Assembly: GCA_018819105.1 (NCBI GenBank)
Contig: JAHJQV010000030.1
Span: 1 to 63,654, forward strand
DNA from: Gammaproteobacteria bacterium
GTDB taxonomy: Bacteria; Pseudomonadota; Gammaproteobacteria; Xanthomonadales; Wenzhouxiangellaceae
DNA: 63,654 nt
Direction of reading: 5' to 3'
The notes below the pieces were generated by a model. The model worked only from the letters and a program-made list of their open reading frames with translations, searched no databases and was not told the DNA's origin. Shown here one piece after another: positions 1 to 7,245 of this stretch; position 1 is the first letter of the stretch; each line of letters begins with the position of its first letter. Position numbers and translations under genes: made by a program.

Positions 1-68
1 CTGGATATGATTTTTTTCAGCAGTTTAATTTCATCTTTACTTAAATTGATCTTTATAGGTGCTGGCAT
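1..68 (-). CDS. N-terminal fragment, possibly an IS630-type transposase
   Basis: Reading leftwards from an ATG at 68-66, 22 codons stay open to the window edge and begin MPAPIKINLSKDEIK. A TGA lies in frame just upstream, so this ATG is the likely start. The short, lysine-rich, helix-forming N-terminus resembles the start of IS630-family transposases, but 22 residues are too few for a firm call. The rest lies outside the window. A small DNA-binding protein is an equally possible reading. Confidence 0.3.
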   Translation of the reverse strand, partial: MPAPIKINLSKDEIKLLKKIIS

Positions 69-401
69 ACTGGGCTCGGTTGGTCATTGAGTATGCCGAT
101 AGTATAACATTTCTTGATTAAGTTTAGGACACTACACTAGGTTACGAAGGAAAACTCGTAAGCAGAGCTACGGCTCAATGCAGCAAAGGGCGCATCGTTT
201 CATGCTCGCATCAGCGTGACAATGTTTGATCATTGCAGCTGAACATCTATTCAGTGCCTGTTCAAGATCAGTTGCGCATCATGTGTACATAGACGCGTGC
301 ATCTAGTGCCGCAATACAATCAGTTTACTGAAGTGGGTGCCATAAGGGTTTACTCGAACAATTTTACATTCGTGGCTGCAATCAAAGGAGTTGAAAGCGC
401 T
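69..401. other. Intergenic stretch between possible IS edge and glycosyltransferase gene
   Basis: About 330 bases with no supported gene. It contains an AT-rich part near 100-140 that could be the outer end of an insertion sequence if the fragment at 1-68 is a transposase. The opposite end of such an element cannot be seen, so its boundary is unknown. A ribosome-binding site for the next gene lies at 384-390. Confidence 0.4.
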
Positions 402-1280
402 ATGTCTGCTAATCCGTATTTGACGAACACCGTCAGGGCAGTGGTGATCAATGTCGATACCGGCCCGGTCACCGCATTGGCGGTGTTAAGTCTGCAGCGT
501 TACTACCAGTTTCCGATCACACTCGTTGACTGCAGCAGAAAACTCGATCAACAGCAATATGCCCGCGAGCTGGCGCAACATCTGCAGCTAGAGTTGGTGT
601 TACAGCCCTTGCGTCCGCATGGTGAAACGCTGGATCAGTTGCTGCTGAAAACTGACGCCGAGCATGTGCTGCTGCTGGATTCAGATGCTGAACTGCTGGG
701 AGAAGAAATGCTTGAGCAGATGATCGCCTGTACGTCGGACAGACAGTCGTTTGGCTCTGGATTTGTACAGCAGACCATGGACATGTCCAGCCACTCGATG
801 CCGTTCAACTGGTATTGCTCAAGAATGTGGATTCCTTGCTGCATGCTGCACACCAGTCCGGTGAAAGAGGCGCTGAATCGAGGTGTTTCATTTGCTGGTA
901 AAAAAATTTACAACGATTTGCCAAACTGGCCGAGACTCTCCAGGATACTGTCTTATCGCCAGCGACTGCCGGGTGGCAACAGGCTAAGGTTGACCATGCT
1001 TGACAGATTCCGAAACAACTATTTCGGCGTCAAGCCGACTGCTGTGGTCTACGATACCGGTGCCATCATCTTCAATGACTTGCTCGCGCGCGGCTATACA
1101 TTCCAGCAACTGGACTGGCGTCTGCAACAGCAATGTGTGGCGCATTATCATGGCGTGACACGTCATGGGCTGAACTGGTTTGATCACCAGGCCACCAGTC
1201 AGCGCTATGCCTTCGAGCATGCCATGCAGCGCATCCGTGAGCATTATCCAGGCAGTCTGCCGGCATCGTTGTTGCGCTGA
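402..1280 (+). CDS. Glycosyltransferase-like protein
   Basis: The 292-residue product has the look of a GT-A fold (family 2-like) glycosyltransferase: an N-terminal alternating strand/helix segment, then a hydrophobic strand running into an acidic DSD motif at residues 93-95 that would bind metal and nucleotide sugar. I see no signal peptide or membrane segment. An upstream in-frame ATG at 297 exists, but ATG 402 is preceded by AAAGGAG at 384-390 with good spacing, so 402 is preferred. It stands alone and converges with hslV, the stop codons being 13 bases apart. Acceptor and donor sugars cannot be deduced. Family assignment rests only on the DxD-type motif and general pattern. Confidence 0.5.
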   Translation: MSANPYLTNTVRAVVINVDTGPVTALAVLSLQRYYQFPITLVDCSRKLDQQQYARELAQHLQLELVLQPLRPHGETLDQLLLKTDAEHVLLLDSDAELLGEEMLEQMIACTSDRQSFGSGFVQQTMDMSSHSMPFNWYCSRMWIPCCMLHTSPVKEALNRGVSFAGKKIYNDLPNWPRLSRILSYRQRLPGGNRLRLTMLDRFRNNYFGVKPTAVVYDTGAIIFNDLLARGYTFQQLDWRLQQQCVAHYHGVTRHGLNWFDHQATSQRYAFEHAMQRIREHYPGSLPASLLR

Positions 1281-1293
1281 TGTGGCTTGTGCC

Positions 1294-1839
1294 TCAGCTG
1301 GCAGAGGCCAGCGTCTCCACGCTGATGTGGTTGTTGGTATAGATACAGATCTCGCTGGCGATCTGCAGCGCTTTGCGCACAATCTCATCGGCAGCCAGAT
1401 CGGTGTTGTTCAGCATGGCGCGGCAGGCGGCCTGGGCGAACGGACCGCCGGAGCCCATGGCGATCAGGCCGTGCTCGGGCTCGATGACGTCTCCGTTGCC
1501 GGAAATCAGCAGTGAGGTATGCCGATCGGCCACCGCCAGCATCGCTTCCAGGCGTCTGAGCATGCGGTCGGTGCGCCAGTCCTTGGCCAGCTCCACCGCC
1601 GATCGCACCAGATGTCCGCTGTGCTTTTCCAGCTTGCCTTCGAAGCGTTCAAACAGCGTGAAGGCATCGGCTGTGCCGCCGGCAAATCCGGCCAGCACCT
1701 GATCCTTGTACAGGCGCCGGATCTTCACCGCATTGCCTTTCATCACCGTGTTGCCCAGTGTCACCTGGCCGTCACCGCCCAGGGCAACCACGCCGCCCCG
1801 GCGCACGGCAACAATGGTGGTACCTTCAAACTGTTGCAT
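1294..1839 (-). CDS. hslV: ATP-dependent protease peptidase subunit HslV
   Basis: This is the threonine peptidase of the cytoplasmic HslVU (ClpQY) protease. The 181-residue product begins [14 protein letters not shown], so a six-residue propeptide is expected to be removed to expose the catalytic Thr7. The core blocks [28 protein letters not shown] and [10 protein letters not shown] are family-typical. A longer reading frame upstream is possible, but AAGGA eight bases before ATG 1839 fixes this start. Unusually, the unfoldase gene hslU, which normally follows hslV directly, is absent: downstream lies only the converging glycosyltransferase gene. HslU must be encoded elsewhere for the enzyme to work on folded proteins. 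Confidence 0.95.
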   Translation of the reverse strand: MQQFEGTTIVAVRRGGVVALGGDGQVTLGNTVMKGNAVKIRRLYKDQVLAGFAGGTADAFTLFERFEGKLEKHSGHLVRSAVELAKDWRTDRMLRRLEAMLAVADRHTSLLISGNGDVIEPEHGLIAMGSGGPFAQAACRAMLNNTDLAADEIVRKALQIASEICIYTNNHISVETLASAS

Positions 1840-1991
1840 GGCTTTGTTCCTTGTGCATTGACTGCAGAGTTGGGGCTTGTCTTGGTGCATGCAAGATATT
1901 CCCGCATGCAGATGCTGTCATCTCCGCGCGGCAGAGGTGCCCGTGACAGCACATTGCGACCCCGAACAGCTATGGGATCAGGGTGACAGAT

Positions 1992-2064
1992 TGCCGGATG
2001 CGCTGCGCTTATCCGGTCTACATTGATCAGGCTTGTAGGCCGGATAAGCGCAGCGCATCCGGCA
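1992..2064. repeat. REP-like palindromic repeat pair
   Basis: Two 30-base arms, 1992-2021 and 2035-2064, are reverse complements with a single mismatch, around a 13-base spacer. Each arm (TGCCGGATGCGCTGCG at its outer end) resembles the repetitive extragenic palindromes of enterobacteria. It sits between hslV and the stop codon of the oligopeptidase gene, so the transcript could fold into a very stable hairpin that protects or ends mRNA. A related single arm recurs at 60673-60702. Confidence 0.8.
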
Positions 2065-2067
2065 TGA

Positions 2068-4275
2068 TCACCTGGCCGACGCCAGCCCCAGCTGCTGCAG
2101 CACAAAGGCAAATTCGCGGGCGTAATCGCGCTGGCGCTGAAAGCGGCCGGAATTGCCACGGTGGCCGGCGTTCATGTCGGTGTACATGACCAGGGTATGG
2201 TTGTCGGTTTTTGTGTGTCGCAGTTTGGCCACCCATTTGGCCGGCTCCCAGTACTGCACCGCCGAGTCCCACAAGCCGGTACCGACGTAGATGTTGGGGT
2301 AGTCCTGGGCGCGAATGTTGTCATAGGGTGAGTACGACAGCATGTAGTCATGGTATTCGCGCTGGTTGGGGTTGCCCCATTCATCGTACTCGTAGGTGGT
2401 CAGCGGTATGCTTTCATCCAGCATGGTGGTGACCACGTCGACAAACGGCACCCCGACCACGAGTGTATGAAACAGCTCCGGAGCCATGTTGGCGACCGCG
2501 CCCATCAGCAGTCCGCCGGCGCTGCGGCCACTGCCAACCAGCTTGTCGGGATGCGACCAGCCCTGCTCGATCAGCGCCTGCGCCACATCGATGTAGTCGG
2601 TGAAGGTGTTTTTCTTCTGCAGCAGGCGACCCTGATCGTACCAGTCGCGGCCTTTTTCCTGACCGCCGCGAACATGGGCCAGGGCAAACACGAAGCCGCG
2701 ATCGACCAGGCTCAGCATGTGGCTGAAAAAGCCGGCATCGTAGCTGTAGCCATAGGAACCATAGCCGAGCAGAAACGCCGGCTGGCTGCCATCGGCCTGG
2801 GTGCCGCGCCGGTACAGCAGTGTCACCGGCACCTCGGCGCCATCGCGGGCGGTGACGTGCAGACGCTGAGTCTGATAGCGCTCGGGCGCAAAATCATCGC
2901 CGGCATAAGACTGCTTCAGCAAACGCCGCTGGCCGGTGTTCAGGTTCATTTCGTACCAGCGTGTCGGCGTGGTGGGGGAGGCATAGGTAAACACCAGGCG
3001 CTCACTGTCGACCTGCAGATTCGTGCCGAGGGCCGCCGTATAGGCCGGTTCATCCATCTCGATACTGTGCTGCTGGCTGCCGTCCAGGCGCATGATTTCC
3101 AGTTTGCTGTTGGCGTCTTCGGTGATCTGCGCGACCAGGTGTTCGCGGAATACCGCCAGATTGTCAATCAGCGCCTGTGGCTGCTCCGGCAGCACCTCAA
3201 CCCAGCTGGCACGGTCCTCGGCACGATCAACCGCTGTGCGCACAATGCGGAAATTTTTTGCGCCCTCATTGCTCAGCAGATAGACCTGATCGTGGTGGAA
3301 GTCGGCGCTGTATTCATGCTGCGATGTGCGCCTGATCAGCGCCTGCGGTGGCCGCTCGGGATGGTCAGCAGGTATCAGCTGCAACTCGGAGCTGCTGGTG
3401 CTGTGGTGTTCCAGCACGATCCAGCGGTCGTCGCGGCTGCGGCCGACGCTGTTTTGAAACGCGCTGTCGGTTTCTTCATAGACCAGCACATCGCTGTTCG
3501 GGTCGGTGCCCAGTGTGTGCCGCCAGATTTGCCATGGAATCAGTGTTTCCGGCTGCAGTTTGAGGTAGAACACGGTGCGGTTGTCGTTGGCAAACACCAC
3601 ATCATTGCTTACCCCTTCGATGACTTCGGCAAACGTCAGCTCGCCATGCAGGTCGCGAAAGCGCAATTGATAGATGCCGCGGCTGACGCGGTCTTCGCTC
3701 CAGGCCAGAAAGCGTCCGTCGGGACTGACGTCATACTCGCCGATGCTGTAGTACTCCAGCTCACCCTTGAGCTGGTTTTCATCCAGCAGCACTTCCGGCT
3801 CGCCTTGCGGCTGTTCATCACCCTGGCGCCAGCGCACATGAATCGGCAACTCCAGCCCTTCCCGATACTGCCGGGCAAACCAGTCGCCGTGGTAGCGAAA
3901 CGGCACCGACTCGTCGTTGTCGGGAATGCGAGCGATCAGCTCCGCATAAAGCGTTTCCTGCAGCGTTTCGGTGCTCGCCATGCGTTGCGTCAAGTAGTCA
4001 TTTTCGGCCTGCAGATAAGCCAGTACCTCGGCATCCTCGCGCTCATCGTCGCGCAGCCAGTAATAGGGATCAACACGTTGCTGGCCATGCGCGCTCAGCA
4101 CCTGCTCGCGGGGTTGGGCAACAGGTGCCGGAATGGCCGCAGTGCTGGCGGTGGCAGAGGGGTCTGTCATGGGCTCGTTGTCTGGTTTTGTCGATGCTGG
4201 GCCATTGCAGCCGCACAGGGTCATCAGCAGCAGGATCGCACCGCCGCATGACGGTACGAAAATCATACGATGCAT
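2068..4275 (-). CDS. ptrB: Oligopeptidase B-like S9 peptidase, predicted lipoprotein
   Basis: A prolyl-oligopeptidase family (S9A) serine peptidase of 735 residues, expected to cleave peptides after basic residues. The N-terminal beta-propeller is followed by an alpha/beta-hydrolase domain with GYGSYGYSYD, nucleophile Ser585 in GSGRSAGG, Asp670 in LWDSAVQYWEPAKW and His705 in NAGHRGNSGR; the spacing of 85 and 35 residues equals that of E. coli OpdB. Unlike the cytoplasmic enterobacterial enzyme it starts with a hydrophobic leader ending LCGC, which suggests lipid attachment at Cys23 and a periplasmic location. Start ATG 4275 follows GGGGTG by eight bases; ATG 4329 is possible but lacks such a site. 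Monocistronic. Confidence 0.88.
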   Translation of the reverse strand: MHRMIFVPSCGGAILLLMTLCGCNGPASTKPDNEPMTDPSATASTAAIPAPVAQPREQVLSAHGQQRVDPYYWLRDDEREDAEVLAYLQAENDYLTQRMASTETLQETLYAELIARIPDNDESVPFRYHGDWFARQYREGLELPIHVRWRQGDEQPQGEPEVLLDENQLKGELEYYSIGEYDVSPDGRFLAWSEDRVSRGIYQLRFRDLHGELTFAEVIEGVSNDVVFANDNRTVFYLKLQPETLIPWQIWRHTLGTDPNSDVLVYEETDSAFQNSVGRSRDDRWIVLEHHSTSSSELQLIPADHPERPPQALIRRTSQHEYSADFHHDQVYLLSNEGAKNFRIVRTAVDRAEDRASWVEVLPEQPQALIDNLAVFREHLVAQITEDANSKLEIMRLDGSQQHSIEMDEPAYTAALGTNLQVDSERLVFTYASPTTPTRWYEMNLNTGQRRLLKQSYAGDDFAPERYQTQRLHVTARDGAEVPVTLLYRRGTQADGSQPAFLLGYGSYGYSYDAGFFSHMLSLVDRGFVFALAHVRGGQEKGRDWYDQGRLLQKKNTFTDYIDVAQALIEQGWSHPDKLVGSGRSAGGLLMGAVANMAPELFHTLVVGVPFVDVVTTMLDESIPLTTYEYDEWGNPNQREYHDYMLSYSPYDNIRAQDYPNIYVGTGLWDSAVQYWEPAKWVAKLRHTKTDNHTLVMYTDMNAGHRGNSGRFQRQRDYAREFAFVLQQLGLASAR

Positions 4276-4384
4276 GATCAATTCACCCCGTTGATGACAT
4301 AGAATGGCCATGATAACACTGTCCCGCAAGGCGGTTCGACAGCATCAGGTCACTGACGGCTTGCGTCAACAGCAAGCCTGCAGA

Positions 4385-4460
4385 TGGTGCCGGCACACGG
4401 ATTCGAACCGCGGACCTACTGATTACAAATCAGTTGCTCTACCAGCTGAGCTATACCGGC
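4385..4460 (-). tRNA. tRNA-Thr (anticodon TGT)
   Basis: The reverse strand folds as a 76-nt tRNA: acceptor GCCGGTA paired with TGCCGGC (one G-T), D arm GCTC..GAGC, anticodon arm ACTGA-TTTGTAA-TCAGT with anticodon TGT, T arm closing TTCGAAT, and an encoded CCA end at 4385-4387. It lies between the oligopeptidase gene and the sigma factor gene. Confidence 0.96.
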
Positions 4461-4539
4461 TTAGGGTATTCATACTGATGAAATATTATAAGCCAATCCG
4501 GGAATAACTTGTGGATCACGTTCGTTATAGGAGTACAAG

Positions 4540-5025
4540 TTGAAACTGTCCGAAGCTGAGCTCAAACAAGCGTTGATCGCACATCTGGAGCCATTGCGCA
4601 GATTCTGCTACGCCCTGACCGGCAGCGCAGCCGATGGCGATGATCTGGCGCAGAACACGGTGGAGCGCTTGCTCGACAAAGGTGTCCCGGTCGATGTGGT
4701 GTTTGCCGCCTGGATGTTCCGGGTATGCAAGAACCTCTGGATCGATCACATCCGCAAGGACGCAAGGTGCAGCACGCCGGGAGACGACGTGGTGTTCGCG
4801 AAGCAGGATGCCGTGGATGGGACAGCAGTTGTTGAACAGCATCTGCAACTGGATGAAATCGGCGCTGCCATGCAGCAGCTCGACAGTGATCAGCGACTGG
4901 TGATGGCGTTGGTGGCGGTGCAGGGTCACAGCTATCGCGAGGCGGCAGAGATCATGGAAGTGCCGATCGGCACGGTCATGAGCCGGCTGGCCCGAGCCAG
5001 AAGCCGATTGCTCGACTTGATGTAG
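4540..5025 (+). CDS. ECF-type RNA polymerase sigma factor
   Basis: A 161-residue sigma-70 family protein of the extracytoplasmic-function class. Region 2 (LRRFCYALTGSAADGDDLAQNTVERLL, then FAAWMFRVCKNLWIDHIRK) binds core polymerase and the -10 element; region 4 (LDSDQRLVMALVAVQGHSYREAAEIM..GTVMSRLARAR) is the -35-binding helix-turn-helix. It starts with TTG at 4540, supported by TAGGAG six bases upstream and by absence of a suitable ATG. The next gene encodes a membrane protein with anti-sigma features, the usual partner arrangement. The signal it answers to is not evident. Confidence 0.88.
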   Translation: MKLSEAELKQALIAHLEPLRRFCYALTGSAADGDDLAQNTVERLLDKGVPVDVVFAAWMFRVCKNLWIDHIRKDARCSTPGDDVVFAKQDAVDGTAVVEQHLQLDEIGAAMQQLDSDQRLVMALVAVQGHSYREAAEIMEVPIGTVMSRLARARSRLLDLM

Positions 5026-5052
5026 CAACCCGACCTGAAGCAGGCGGGTGCA

Positions 5053-5928
5053 ATGATCAACACACCGCTTGGCGGTAATGGAATGAATGACATGAACCAC
5101 ACAGCACAGCAGATCGATGACGCCGCCCTGTCAGCCTGGCTGGACAATGCGCTGGACGCTGCCAGCATGGCCCAGATCAGCGCTGCATTGCAGCAGCAGC
5201 CTGAGCTGCAACAGCGGCTGACCGCAATGATGTGCAACGAGCGCAAGTTGCAGCAGCACTACACACAGATGGCGCAGCAGCCGGTGCCGGCTGCACTGCA
5301 GGCGCTGCTGCATCCTGGCAGCAGCGCGCAGGCCAGCCCTGCGGCGGGCCCGGTAAAGTCTTTGGCAAAGCAACGTAAGATGGCATGGCAACAGCGTCTG
5401 CTCAACTGGCTGGATGCATTGCTGCCACGCCCGGTGCTGGCGGCAGCTGGTCTGCTGGCAGCCCTTGGGCTGGGCATGGTGCTGGGTGAGCAGACCCTGC
5501 AGCGCGGCCCAGTTGCCGGGCTGTCAATGCCACTGGCGAACGTCGCCCCGGAGCAGCCACTGCACACATTGCTGGAATCTGCCGCCGCAGGTGTCCAGCA
5601 GCGGCTGGATGCACACACCGATGCCGTGGTTGATCTCACCTTCAGAAACAAAAACGGCGAGTTCTGTCGTCAGTTCCGCATCCAGGACACTCAGGCCGGG
5701 CGCGGCAGCATCGCGGTGGCCTGTCGTCAGCAGCAGGGCTGGCAAATGCAGCTGGCCCAAAGCAGCCAGGCTGCGTTGCTGCCGGATGCGACATACCGTG
5801 CCGCCAGTGGCCCGGACACCGGCTTGATTGATGCCTTCATCATGGAGCATAGCATCGGTGATATCATGGCCGGCAACGCCGAGCAGCGCTTGCTTGATAA
5901 CGACTGGCGCGGCGCTGAGCAACAATAA
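5053..5928 (+). CDS. Probable membrane-anchored anti-sigma factor
   Basis: The 291-residue product has a cytoplasmic N-terminus (LSAWLDNALDAASMAQISAAL..) like the sigma-binding helical domain of anti-sigma factors, one transmembrane helix around residues 129-147 (PVLAAAGLLAALGLGMVLGE), and a periplasmic C-terminal domain with two cysteines. It begins 27 bases after the sigma gene, so the pair is probably co-transcribed and the protein would hold the sigma factor inactive. Later in-frame ATGs at 5083 and 5092 are alternative starts; none has a strong ribosome-binding site. Assignment rests on topology and position rather than clear sequence signature. Confidence 0.6.
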   Translation: MINTPLGGNGMNDMNHTAQQIDDAALSAWLDNALDAASMAQISAALQQQPELQQRLTAMMCNERKLQQHYTQMAQQPVPAALQALLHPGSSAQASPAAGPVKSLAKQRKMAWQQRLLNWLDALLPRPVLAAAGLLAALGLGMVLGEQTLQRGPVAGLSMPLANVAPEQPLHTLLESAAAGVQQRLDAHTDAVVDLTFRNKNGEFCRQFRIQDTQAGRGSIAVACRQQQGWQMQLAQSSQAALLPDATYRAASGPDTGLIDAFIMEHSIGDIMAGNAEQRLLDNDWRGAEQQ

Positions 5929-5955
5929 TCATTCCATCAGACTGCGGGAAGCAAC

Positions 5956-6996
5956 GTGTACAAAAATCGATTGAGCATCAGCATCAGAGGGTGCTGGCTG
6001 GTTCTGTTTTTGACCGCCCTGGGCATGCCGGCGGTGCAGGCCGATACCGGTGGCGACACTGAATCTTCGCAGGCCACTGAAACATCGCAGGCCGACATCG
6101 TCGCTGCAGGTCTGGCAAATGATGTCGAGGGTAGAGCTGAGCGAGATCCATATGAATTTCCGGTACAGCTCACGCTCGCGGCCGGACTGCAGTATGACGA
6201 CAATGTCACCGTCGATGAACTGGATGAAACCTCCAATGTAAGCGATACGGCAGCATTGTTCGATTTTGATGCCGACTATAAAAAACGCTTTAATCAAGGT
6301 ACGGATCTGAGTGTGGGTTATAGTCTGGCCCAGCGCACATTTTTCGAGGAGTCAGAATTCGATCTGCAGATTCACAACGGCAAGTTGGGTCTGAAACAGA
6401 ACTTTGATGGTTTTGATGTCGGTGCCGATTTCTACACCATCCATGCCCGGCTGGATCGGGATGGCCTGCTTAACATCCAGCAGCTGGCCCCGTATTTCAC
6501 CACCTTCCTCACCGAAAAGCTGTATTTGCGCAGCAGCTACCGCTATCAGGACAAGAGCTTCAAGGAAAACAAGGATCGTAACGCGCACACGCACGCCATT
6601 GACAACGACCTGTATTATTTTCTCGACAGCACACGCGAATATTTTGTCGCCGGTTACCGTTTCGAGAGCGAAGACACCCGTGCCGACCAGTTTGACTACA
6701 ACGCTCACCAGTTTGTCGTGCGCTATGCCAGGCGCTGGAATCTGTATGGCAACCGGCCTTTGCGCATGCGTCTGGACTGGCGTTTTGAAATGCGCAACTA
6801 CGAGTCCATCACACCCTCCATTGGTGAAATCCGTGATGATGATCGTCATCGCCTGCGCGCGCGCTTTGATGTCCCCATCAGCAAAACCCTGACCGCACTG
6901 CTGAAGTATGAATACCGCAACCATGCCTCGAATCTGGAGACGGTGGATTTCACCGACAACCGCGTTGAGGCGCAGCTGCAGATGGTGTTGTTCTGA
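5956..6996 (+). CDS. Outer-membrane beta-barrel protein
   Basis: A 346-residue exported protein with a signal peptide ending near PAVQA (about residue 29). The mature part is made of alternating-residue strands with many aromatic girdle residues (LTLAAGLQYDDNV, LSVGYSLAQRTFF, LYLRSSYRYQDKSF) and ends in a terminal phenylalanine (QLQMVLF), the classic signal for barrel insertion by the Bam complex. It starts with GTG at 5956 after GGGAAG. It follows the anti-sigma gene by 27 bases and is probably the third gene of that operon, hence a candidate product controlled by the sigma factor. Substrate or function unknown. Confidence 0.7.
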   Translation: MYKNRLSISIRGCWLVLFLTALGMPAVQADTGGDTESSQATETSQADIVAAGLANDVEGRAERDPYEFPVQLTLAAGLQYDDNVTVDELDETSNVSDTAALFDFDADYKKRFNQGTDLSVGYSLAQRTFFEESEFDLQIHNGKLGLKQNFDGFDVGADFYTIHARLDRDGLLNIQQLAPYFTTFLTEKLYLRSSYRYQDKSFKENKDRNAHTHAIDNDLYYFLDSTREYFVAGYRFESEDTRADQFDYNAHQFVVRYARRWNLYGNRPLRMRLDWRFEMRNYESITPSIGEIRDDDRHRLRARFDVPISKTLTALLKYEYRNHASNLETVDFTDNRVEAQLQMVLF

Positions 6997-7245
6997 AGTC
7001 AGTATTTGGCTGATTTTTGGCTGTTTTTGATCCACCGATTACACCGATTGCACAGAATGTGCGCCGGGTACATCAGCACAGAGCAAAATCTGCTTTATGC
7101 CAATCGGTGAAATCTGCGTAGTCTGTGGCTGAGCCCGTCTGTGGATAAACCCGCTTTAGGTCGGGCTGGCAACGCATGATTGCAAATGCATGTGGCAGCC
7201 AAACGATCCCCGGCCAATGGCCGCAGGCAACGCCGGTGGCATGGG

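Noticed and set aside
297-401. Upstream extension of the first glycosyltransferase-like gene
   Set aside because: In frame with an ATG at 297 but without a ribosome-binding site, whereas ATG 402 has AAAGGAG in good position.
2350-4251. Long open frame of 633 codons on the + strand
   Set aside because: It is antisense to the oligopeptidase gene, whose translation has a complete catalytic triad; the opposite frame shows no family motif and reflects high-GC codon bias.
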